In this document: one piece after another, positions 8,961-16,352 of the stretch
Layout: each line of letters begins with the position of its first letter
Numbering within the stretch: position 1 is the stretch's first letter
From: Rhizophagus irregularis
Taxonomy: Eukaryota; Glomeromycota; Glomeromycetes; Glomerales; Glomeraceae
Assembly (NCBI RefSeq): GCF_026210795.1
Contig: NC_089451.1
Span: forward strand, 1,038,001 to 1,102,000
Direction: 5' to 3'
DNA length: 64,000 nucleotides
Translations under genes and position numbers: made by a program
The notes under the pieces: model-generated
Told to the model about the DNA's origin: nothing
What the model saw: the letters and a program-made list of their open reading frames with translations, nothing else
The model's database searches: none

Positions 8961-10214
8961 TCACCGTTGATTGTAAAGTTTCAGACGTTCCGAATTTACT
9001 GGGGTTTTTAAAATGTCTCCTTGTAATGTCCTTAATTTGTAAACTCCGTTCCCCAAATCCTCGTGAATGTAATAAGGACCCTTCCAACGGTCTTGCAGCT
9101 TTTTCTTTCCCCTCAGCTGACTTTTATATAATAATACAAGATCACCAATCTTGTAAAATATTCTCACAAGATTTTCATCATGACGCTGCTTCTGCTGCTG
9201 TTGTGCTTCATATATGGCGTCTTGAGTCATCAATCTGTCTTCTGTGACTCTTCCAGTAAGCATGCGTATTCTAACTAATAAATCATCTTGTGAATCTCCT
9301 TCATGCAGTTCAGCTTGCATAGTCTTTACTGCAAAATCTACAGGTAGAACGGCCTCTCTTCCATACATAAGGTAGAATGGTTCGTGACGCGTGGTGCTTT
9401 GCTTTCTTACACGATATGCAAACAAGGCAGAGGACACATACATGTCCCAATCATCATGATTTTCATTTGAAAATTTCGCCAACGCCTCACACAATGTCCT
9501 ATTAAAACGCTCCACAAGACCATTTGTTTGGGGGTGATAGGCAGTTGATAATCGATGTTTTACCCCAAGCTCATCACATAATGAATCCAACATTTCATTA
9601 ACAAAATGGGACCCACGATCGGTTAATATTTCTTTTGGGCACCCGTGGCAGCAGATTATGTCTTCATAGAAAAAAGACACAACTGAAGAAGCTTTTGCAT
9701 CAGGAAGGGCTCGTGCCTCGGGCCATTTGGTAAGATATTCAGTGGCAACAACTATATACTTGTTGCCTTTCTTTGTTGTGGGAAGGGGTCCTACGATATC
9801 TATGCCTATCCTGTCAAAAGGCATTCCAACTTTGATCGGGTGTAGAGGTTCTACACGTCGATTTTTCCCCCTTCTTTGGCACTCGTCGCAAGTTCGTACA
9901 TATCTACGAACATCTTCGTACATCTGCGGCCAGTAATAGCGAACCTTTACTCGCCTATAGGTTTCGTCCAAGGAAAAATGTCCGGCCAGCGGATCCGAAT
10001 GGGTAAAATATAAAATTTCTCTAATTTCATTTTCTTTCACAACCTTAATAGGTCTATTTGGGTTGTTTTTATTTCTTTTGTATAACTGATCATTCAATAC
10101 AATAAAGTATCGAGCTTTTCGTCTTATTGCATCTTGTTGCTTTTTCGTCATGTCTGTTGGTAATGATAAGTCCGTCAAAAATCGTATTAGTGAATAATAT
10201 GTGGTGGTATCCAT
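8961..10214 (-). CDS. Integrase of the gypsy element
   Basis: The frame encodes 417 residues. An H2C2 zinc-binding segment is visible (H72, H79, C109, C112). The DDE core has D139 in GIDIVGPLP, D199 in LTDRGSHF and E235 in NGLVERFNRTL. Near the C-terminus a WKGPYYI module is followed by a short tail ending LKLYNQR, without a chromodomain. The enzyme would insert the element's cDNA into chromosomes. The frame is shifted relative to the RNase H segment, with a stop just upstream of its first Met. It would therefore need its own initiation, or the element has suffered an indel in the T-rich spacer at 10215..10306. Confidence 0.92.
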   Translation of the reverse strand: MDTTTYYSLIRFLTDLSLPTDMTKKQQDAIRRKARYFIVLNDQLYKRNKNNPNRPIKVVKENEIREILYFTHSDPLAGHFSLDETYRRVKVRYYWPQMYEDVRRYVRTCDECQRRGKNRRVEPLHPIKVGMPFDRIGIDIVGPLPTTKKGNKYIVVATEYLTKWPEARALPDAKASSVVSFFYEDIICCHGCPKEILTDRGSHFVNEMLDSLCDELGVKHRLSTAYHPQTNGLVERFNRTLCEALAKFSNENHDDWDMYVSSALFAYRVRKQSTTRHEPFYLMYGREAVLPVDFAVKTMQAELHEGDSQDDLLVRIRMLTGRVTEDRLMTQDAIYEAQQQQKQRHDENLVRIFYKIGDLVLLYKSQLRGKKKLQDRWKGPYYIHEDLGNGVYKLRTLQGDILKTPVNSERLKLYNQR

Positions 10215-10306
10215 TCCATTAAGTCAATAATGGGAAATCCGTAAAGAGGTGTCAATAAAGGCGTTAATCCGGTGTATATAAAAAAAAAAGTAATATATGT
10301 GTTGTG

Positions 10307-10915
10307 TTAAACTCTTATTCGGCTTAGTGTATCGACGTTGGTGTGTTGTTTTCCGGGGCGATTAATTATTTCCAAATCATATCCGTTAAGAGTCATCAAC
10401 CATCTTCCAAGCTTACCAACAGGGTTTGACATATTCATTAAATATCTTAAAGCGGCGTGATCAGTTACAACGGTAAATCGTTGTCCATGCAAATAATGAT
10501 GGAAGTGCTTGACGGCCCAAATAACCGCAAGACACTCCAATTCCGTAACACTATAATTCCGTTCATGCTTATTTAGAGTCCGGCTCGCATAAGCAATAAC
10601 ACGTTCTTTTTTATCGTCATCCTTTTGGGATAATATTGCGCCCAACGCAAAAGTAGAGGCGTCGGTATATAATAAAAATGACTTTTCGAAGTTAGGATAC
10701 GCCAATATAGGTGGCGTTGTTAAACAAGTCTTTAATCTTTCAAACGCGGCTTGTTGATCTTTATCCCAAATATACGGGATGTTTTTCTTTAATAACCTAT
10801 TCAACGGTTCAACGATAGACGAGAAGTTCTTCACGAACTTTCGGTAATACGAGGCCAGCGCAATGAATCCTCTCAATTGCGTCAAATCTTTCGGAATGGG
10901 AAATTCGTTGATGGT
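10307..10915 (-). CDS. RT thumb and RNase H segment of pol, after an in-frame stop
   Basis: This segment continues the protease-RT reading frame directly after a single TGA at 10916..10918. It encodes INEFPIPKDLTQLRGF and YYRKFVKNFS, then the RNase H start LYTDASTFALGAILSQ, TELECLAVIWAVKHF, and VVTDHAALRYL, ending DTLSRIRV. RNase H degrades the RNA strand of the replication intermediate. Because the frame and homology run through the stop without a gap, the TGA looks like a point mutation, perhaps CGA to TGA, rather than a true gene boundary. Confidence 0.9.
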   Translation of the reverse strand, partial: TINEFPIPKDLTQLRGFIALASYYRKFVKNFSSIVEPLNRLLKKNIPYIWDKDQQAAFERLKTCLTTPPILAYPNFEKSFLLYTDASTFALGAILSQKDDDKKERVIAYASRTLNKHERNYSVTELECLAVIWAVKHFHHYLHGQRFTVVTDHAALRYLMNMSNPVGKLGRWLMTLNGYDLEIINRPGKQHTNVDTLSRIRV

Positions 10916-12886
10916 TCATAATTTTTCAGGATCGGTATGGATGCCTTTTCGGCCCACCACATGTCCTAGGAAAGGAAGTTCTTTTTTAAAAAAGAAACAC
11001 TTCTCAGGACTTAATTTTAAACCGGCCTTCTCTAGACGTGAGAAAACCTGTTCCAGATGTGCCAAATGCTCTTCGAAGGTTTTTGATCCTACATTAATGT
11101 CGTCGATGTATACTACAGTGAACTGCCAAAGGATGTCTCGTAACACCATATCCATTAGACGTTGAAAGGTTGCGGGAGCGTTACAGAGGCCAAAAGGCAT
11201 CACTGTAAACTCATACGTCCCGAACCTGGTGATGAACGTTGATTTTTCTCGATCTTTTGGATCCAATTCGACCTGCCAAAAGCCACTAGCAAGGTCTAAG
11301 GACGAAAACCAACGAGATCCTGATAACGTTTCCAACATATCGTCTATTCGTGGTAAAGGATAACAATCCTTTTTGGTGACCTTGTTGAGCTTTCGATAGT
11401 CCACACAAAGGCGCTTCTTCCCGTTCTTTTTTTCTACTACAACCACGGGAGAAGTCCATTGACTACTTGATGGCACAATTAGACCGGCCTCCAAGAGTCG
11501 TTGTATTTCCTCTTTAATGAACAACTGATTCTGATGTGATGTCCGGTAAAATCTTTGCTTGATAGGGATCGCACCTCCGGTATCGATAGTGTGTGTAACC
11601 ACTGATGTTCGACCGAAATCGTTTGAGTTCCACGCAAACAGATTATTATATTTTTTCATGAATTCATGAAATTGCTGTTGCTGGTTCTCATCCAAAGTTC
11701 CGGTATGGAAATTTCCTATCTCAGTTTCCTTATACTGGTAATAATAATCGTTTTCGATCAAGGTTGTTCCTTTTAATCCTTCTTCGATTTCTTGGGCTTC
11801 CTTTTGAGTGATGAAGTGCGTATGACAAAACAACTGTTCTTGAGTGGCTTCGTCTTCACTCTCGTACTCTTCATCAGAATCTTCCACAACTTCATCATCT
11901 ATCTCCTCATCTTGTTCCTTATCGGGTTCGATATCCGGTACTTCGATACTGATGATGTGATGTGGCGTCTCCCGACATTCGGTTGATACTTTAATTACAT
12001 CACCTTTCCATTTAATTGTCATAGTATCATTATCATAATCCAAGATGGCCTTAGTTTTTCGCAACCAGTCATTACCGACTATTGCTGCGTAAGAATCAGC
12101 ATCAGTCACAATAGCGTCCATAGGGATGATCTGATCGTGTATTTTTAACGGAATATCGGATACGGCTCCTAGTGGTCTTCGCCGTTCTCCGTTTACGTTT
12201 ACCATCACCGTTTTAGATGCTCTAGTTATCTCCATATCTAGATCTTTTAACAAAGACAGGGAGATAATACTACCAGCTGATCCTGAATCCAAGATCAACG
12301 GAAATTGTATATGTTTGATCGAAGCATCACAATACAAGGCGGAAGACTTGCTAGCACTTGATGTGTTCGCCTGCATCAAATCTTGTAGTTCCGCTATACC
12401 TCCATCTTCTGGCGTCTCGTTATTTACAGTGTTCCTGGTTTGAATTTTCTCAGGATCCTCATCCTTTTTTCGTATAACCGGTTTTCTTAGCTGCTTAGCT
12501 ACCGTTAAACCGAACTTGGGATTCATCGCCAAAAGTTGTCCATTCGTGATGTTGGCTACCTGATCAAAGAACTGTTGAGGAGTATAAGGCTCAACCATCT
12601 TATTGATAGGAGCGGTAGTGGTGGGCTTTTTCTTGGTATTCTTTTGTAATACCGTTTTTCTGGACTCCGCAGTTTTTACGGGTTGTTTCTTCTTCGGATA
12701 AAACTGTGTAGCCCGTATCTGAGCTTCGTCCTCTTCGACCGTTTTATCCTTTGCTATTCCTTCCAGAGGATTTAACCTGGTCTTGCTCCTCGTAGTTCTA
12801 GTGGCGGGATAAGTTTCTAATAATGTGAGATTCGAGGGAATTGTATGTTGGCTTGTACTCTCACCCTCATGAGGTACGCCTTTTAG
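10916..12886 (-). CDS. Pol: aspartic protease and reverse transcriptase
   Basis: The frame is open from a -1 frameshift site at 12886 to a TGA at 10916, 657 codons; the first Met is at 12598. Counting from that Met, the protease motif LILDSGSAGS is at 101..110 (Asp104) with a later IVGNDWL. An acidic linker follows at about 222..252. The RT has LDLASGF (434..440), MPFGLCNAP (467..475) and the catalytic YIDD (497..500). It makes DNA from the element RNA and processes the polyprotein. The 96 codons before the Met (basic, Thr/Lys-rich) have no stop, which supports expression as a Gag-Pol fusion. See the signal at 12834..12892. Confidence 0.93.
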   Translation of the reverse strand, partial: LKGVPHEGESTSQHTIPSNLTLLETYPATRTTRSKTRLNPLEGIAKDKTVEEDEAQIRATQFYPKKKQPVKTAESRKTVLQKNTKKKPTTTAPINKMVEPYTPQQFFDQVANITNGQLLAMNPKFGLTVAKQLRKPVIRKKDEDPEKIQTRNTVNNETPEDGGIAELQDLMQANTSSASKSSALYCDASIKHIQFPLILDSGSAGSIISLSLLKDLDMEITRASKTVMVNVNGERRRPLGAVSDIPLKIHDQIIPMDAIVTDADSYAAIVGNDWLRKTKAILDYDNDTMTIKWKGDVIKVSTECRETPHHIISIEVPDIEPDKEQDEEIDDEVVEDSDEEYESEDEATQEQLFCHTHFITQKEAQEIEEGLKGTTLIENDYYYQYKETEIGNFHTGTLDENQQQQFHEFMKKYNNLFAWNSNDFGRTSVVTHTIDTGGAIPIKQRFYRTSHQNQLFIKEEIQRLLEAGLIVPSSSQWTSPVVVVEKKNGKKRLCVDYRKLNKVTKKDCYPLPRIDDMLETLSGSRWFSSLDLASGFWQVELDPKDREKSTFITRFGTYEFTVMPFGLCNAPATFQRLMDMVLRDILWQFTVVYIDDINVGSKTFEEHLAHLEQVFSRLEKAGLKLSPEKCFFFKKELPFLGHVVGRKGIHTDPEKL

Positions 12887-12892
12887 TTTAAA
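12834..12892 (-). promoter_or_regulatory. Candidate -1 ribosomal frameshift signal (slippery heptamer plus pseudoknot)
   Basis: On the element strand gag ends TCT TTA AAC TAA. The heptamer T TTA AAC (12886..12892) is in the correct X XXY YYZ phase, and a -1 slip reads directly into the open pol frame. A 5-nt spacer (TAAAA) follows. Then comes a stem of GGCGTACCTC (12871..12880) with GAG, GTAC and GCC (12850..12862) carrying two small bulges. The 8-nt loop contains GAGGG, which can pair with CCCTC at 12834..12838 to form an H-type pseudoknot. The pairing was done by eye. Confidence 0.75.
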
Positions 12893-14511
12893 GACTGATC
12901 CTTATCAGTTTCTTGTGGGACTAATTGGGCTAGTAGTTGTTGTATCTGGGCGAGTTGATTATTATTGGAATTGCCCGCACTAGTTGGTTGAGGATTAGAT
13001 CTTCCTTCACCATTGTTTGCGACTAAGGTCGTATTGTTATTATTTCGATCAGGGCAATTCCTTACTATATGCCCAGGCTGTCCACAAGAATAACAAACAA
13101 TCCTTCTATTTAACGATTGTTGCGGCTGCGGCGTCACTTGCTGCGGACTTCGATAATTATTTCCCCTGTATCCCTTACTTCCGGTACTCAACTGTTGTAC
13201 CTGTCTAGTCAAATCCTGGATGGCTTTGTATAGGTCTTCCGTTTGGGTACTAGTGCCTGCAGGAGCGAATTTATTAAGATAGGCGTTTACCGCATGTTGG
13301 TCTTGATGAGTTAACTCATAGGCCTTCGCTCGGTCTACTGCGGCATTCCAAGTCTGATCGTTATGGGGCTTTACGGTGACGTACAAGTCAGGCAACAACC
13401 CGTTAACAAATTTACGAGCTTTAATAGCTTCTGGATATGCGAAGGCGTTAGTCTCTACCCTTCTATACAATTCCTGGAGAGCAGCGGCGTATGTATTTAC
13501 GTCTTCGCCGGGCTGTTGTCTCCTTTGTTCCAATTCTGTGGTCCAGATTTCGATCAAGGTTTGCGTTCTGAAGGCAGCCGGGAAATTAAATATAAAATCC
13601 GTATTATTATTGTTGCCAGTCCACGCAACAATCTTATTCGGATTATTATTTGGTAATGCTTGATTGGCGTTCCACCAAGTAGAAGCAGCTCCCTTTAGGT
13701 ATGCTGGTACGACTTCCAATTTTCGTACATTTGCAATACCATTTGCATTACAGGATCTAGTAAAATCCTCTAACCATGCAACCGGATCCTGGTTGCCACC
13801 ATAAAAATACGGCAACTCAGCCACCTTTCCTTCTCGTCTAGGCGGGTTGGCAATGGCCTGTGTGTTTCCGGCCAAAGCATTGTTGGTGTTAGGTAATGCT
13901 TGGGTCAATGCAGCAATTGCTGCGCGTAATTGCTGAAAGTCCTGTTGGTTAGGTTGTGCCATGTTAATCACCGGTAGGGCTATTGGAGCTGGGTTATTTG
14001 GTGTATCGTATATAGGTGGTAATGGAATGTGAAATCGGGGAATATCTTCCTCGGAATTTTCAGTTTCGGTGTCACTTAAAACTTCAGGTTCTGGTGAGGT
14101 GGTAGTTTCACTAACTTGATAAAGGACTTCGTTAGGGTCCTGTTGAAATCCGTTAGTTAGATTATAGGCGTTGATAAGGTCCTGACGCAATAGAGTATAA
14201 TCTATTGTTAGTTCTATATCAGCGTATCGGATGCTGAACAATAGGTTATGTATAGCGTTATCGATATCTGTGTTAGTAATCGAATACGCAACCTCTTCAA
14301 AATATTGTTGAGTGTATCGGGTGTATTCTACAACCGGATAGTTGGAGGAAATCCAGTCCAAAAAGTGCTGAAAAGTGGGTGTTAAGGGAATTTCTGATGG
14401 GTAGCAGTTATTACACGAAAGGTCACGATGATAGGCGGTTACGTTATCTAGCCCTAACTGTCTATGTATAGCGTCGTGTATAGTATTACGATCAAAATGG
14501 TTTTGGAACAT
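12883..14511 (-). CDS. Gag of the gypsy element
   Basis: The protein has 542 residues. Central parts resemble the retrotransposon Gag capsid region (PYFYGGNQDPVAWLEDF, TWWNAN, QRRQQPGEDVNTYAAAL). A zinc knuckle CYSCGQPGHIVRNC of the CX2CX4HX4C type lies at about 473..486. The N-terminal 150 residues are less typical, and a Gln/Asn-rich tail follows the knuckle. Gag packages the RNA and forms the virus-like particle in the cytoplasm. Its stop codon sits directly behind the slippery heptamer, so most ribosomes should stop here and a minority should make Gag-Pol. Confidence 0.93.
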   Translation of the reverse strand: MFQNHFDRNTIHDAIHRQLGLDNVTAYHRDLSCNNCYPSEIPLTPTFQHFLDWISSNYPVVEYTRYTQQYFEEVAYSITNTDIDNAIHNLLFSIRYADIELTIDYTLLRQDLINAYNLTNGFQQDPNEVLYQVSETTTSPEPEVLSDTETENSEEDIPRFHIPLPPIYDTPNNPAPIALPVINMAQPNQQDFQQLRAAIAALTQALPNTNNALAGNTQAIANPPRREGKVAELPYFYGGNQDPVAWLEDFTRSCNANGIANVRKLEVVPAYLKGAASTWWNANQALPNNNPNKIVAWTGNNNNTDFIFNFPAAFRTQTLIEIWTTELEQRRQQPGEDVNTYAAALQELYRRVETNAFAYPEAIKARKFVNGLLPDLYVTVKPHNDQTWNAAVDRAKAYELTHQDQHAVNAYLNKFAPAGTSTQTEDLYKAIQDLTRQVQQLSTGSKGYRGNNYRSPQQVTPQPQQSLNRRIVCYSCGQPGHIVRNCPDRNNNNTTLVANNGEGRSNPQPTSAGNSNNNQLAQIQQLLAQLVPQETDKDQSLN

Positions 14512-14541
14512 AAAAGGGGATTAAAGGTAGGGATCGGAAAT

Positions 14542-14558
14542 TCTGGCAGAAGGCACCA
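14542..14558 (-). other. Primer-binding site of the retrotransposon
   Basis: Three bases inside the 5' LTR the element strand reads TGGTGCCTTCTGCCAGA. A PBS begins with TGG, the complement of the tRNA CCA end. I cannot name the tRNA without a tRNA set from the same genome. Confidence 0.7.
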
Positions 14559-14561
14559 ATT

Positions 14562-15019
14562 TGTTGTATCAGTTCTTTACGCTTAAAATTATTAAGCAAT
14601 TTATGTGGTTAGGTAGCAGAAGGTTTATGTAGTGTATAGACAAACAATATATCAAAATTATCCGATCAGACGTGTTGTATAGCGCTGTACGTCGGCATAT
14701 ACTTCCAAACACGAATAAAGGATTTCACTTGATAAAAACTGTCACTTTATAACTTTAATAAAAACTTTATTTATTCCCTTTTTATTACAACAAGAAAATT
14801 GACCTATATTTATAATAAATTATACATATAAGAAGAAATTTAATATATTTACTATGTATAATATGACTAACATGTTCAATACGTTGATCATAACCAACAT
14901 GTTGATTAGGTTCGACATGTTAATCATGTTCGGCATATTAATTATGTCCGACATGTCAATCAAGTTAAACATTTGCAACATCGATCAATTTCGGAGTGGC
15001 ACATGACGATCACATGACA
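14562..15019 (-). repeat. Long terminal repeat (5' LTR of the element)
   Basis: It has the same length and, as far as I could read, the same bases as 7906..8363. It contains the element promoter on the minus strand. TATA-like stretches occur at plus strand 14805..14860, and the ACATGTT-type repeats are at 14869..14981. The right flank ATAT (15020..15023) is the second copy of the target duplication. Confidence 0.95.
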
Positions 15020-16352
15020 ATATAACACTTGCACTTAAAAGAATTCATTCTGAAAATGCAATTCATAGAGATTTGCATTCTGGAAATATATTATTTACAA
15101 ATAAATTTAGTATTAGTGATCTTGGATTTTGTGGACCTGCAGATAAGCCATTAAATAGTATATATGGAAATCTTCCTTATATAGCACCTGAGGTTATTAT
15201 TGGAAAAGAGCAGACTTTTGAATCTGATATTTATAGTATTGCAATGCTTATGTGGGAAGTTTCATCAGGACAACCACCATTTATTGATTGTGAACATGAT
15301 TATGATCTTGCAATGAATATTGTTAATGGTATAAGACCAAAAATTGTACCAGGAACTCCTTTAGAATATAAAAATTTGATGAAACAATGCTGGGATGCTG
15401 ATCCATCAAAAAGACCAGATATTATTACACTTCGGAAAAAAATGAGAGAAATTAATTTATTTTATCAAAGTAAATCAAATGAATCATTAACTCAACCAGA
15501 AGAAAATAATAATTCTGAAATGGAAAATCATACTAGCAGTAGCAAACTATTTACAAGTAAACTTCATCAATTTGATAATCTTCCTGAACCAAGAAATGCT
15601 ACAGAAGGTATTTATTGCTTTTTATTAATTGTTTAAATAGTCTATTAATATATTTAATTAATAATGTTTATTTTTTTTTAATTTAAATATTATAATAGAA
15701 GAACAAGAAGGTATAAATTAAATAAATTCTTATATAATTTTAATTTGTAAAAATTAATGATAACATTGTTAATTTTTTATAGCGTTTCATAGTAATAAAT
15801 CATATGATTTTCATATTCCGAATAATGGTAAATACAATTAAATATTGTATAATGAAGCGTTATTTATTGACTTATTTTACTTTTTTAGTTGATGATTTTG
15901 ATAAATTAAGTAGTAAGAAAAATAGTACTTCAAAAATAAGTAGCTTATATAAAGGTAATTAAATAATACAGTATATTTTATTTTGAAATAAACGAATAAC
16001 TTAAATTTATGATTATCTAGTTAACAGCAAAAAGTTATCCAATATATTTAAAAGAAGCTCAAAAAATGGCAAGTAAAGTAATTAAAATTATGTTAGTTTT
16101 ATTATTATAATATTTTAATTAAACATGATTTATTACTATTTAGATTATTATAAGATTGAATCAATGCGAAAGCGAATAAAGAAACTTCATATTAACGATA
16201 ATGGTATGATAAAAATTATTTAAATTCCTAAAATAATTGTTTTTTCGATTTTTTAATTTTAACACATTATATATTTGATAGACGAAGATGATACGTATAA
16301 CAATCCGAATCTTCATTCAGAAGAGCAAGATGAATTGGAACTTCCTGAATAA

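Larger units (their letters stand above)
7906..15019 (-). mobile_element. Complete Ty3/gypsy LTR retrotransposon, 7114 bp
   Basis: Two 458-bp LTRs (7906..8363 and 14562..15019) that I could not tell apart flank gag, protease-RT, RNase H, integrase and an extra ORF, all on the minus strand. The order protease-RT-RNase H-integrase defines Ty3/gypsy (Metaviridae). The integrase ends in a WKGPY module and no chromodomain is seen. The 4-bp ATAT at 7902..7905 and 15020..15023 is the target duplication. Removing the element and one ATAT joins the host kinase reading frame exactly. LTR identity suggests a very recent insertion. A pol stop codon and a break between RNase H and integrase raise doubt about autonomy. 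Confidence 0.95.
7051..16352 (+). pseudogene. Protein kinase-like gene, split by a gypsy retrotransposon and frameshifted
   Basis: Exons by eye: 7051..7640, 7718..7905 continued at 15024..15607, then 15699..15710, 15783..15827, 15889..15954, 16021..16068, 16144..16203 and 16282..16352. The phase is consistent across all junctions. The predicted product would be about 554 residues. It has a Cys-rich N-terminal segment (CENCNQEC, CEYC), FSNWTSGN, a glycine loop TKGGFSEIY, VALKRL, HRDLHSGN, SDLG in place of DFG, and APEV. The small 3' exons end in NPNLHSEEQDELELPE. Two lesions are visible: a single missing base near 7559 that creates a TAA in exon 1, and the 7114-bp element inserted inside the catalytic domain, between the ITDI and LALKRIH blocks. 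The intron after 16068 appears to use a GC donor (GCAAGT). The gene is probably dead here. Confidence 0.85.

Noticed and set aside
8948-9247. Plus-strand ORF of 99 codons over the integrase
   Set aside because: It is the antisense shadow of the integrase frame, which has complete catalytic motifs.
10863-11165. Plus-strand ORF of 100 codons over reverse transcriptase
   Set aside because: It is antisense to the RT region and has no independent support.
13363-13663. Two overlapping plus-strand ORFs over gag
   Set aside because: They are antisense to gag, which has the zinc knuckle and capsid-like segments.
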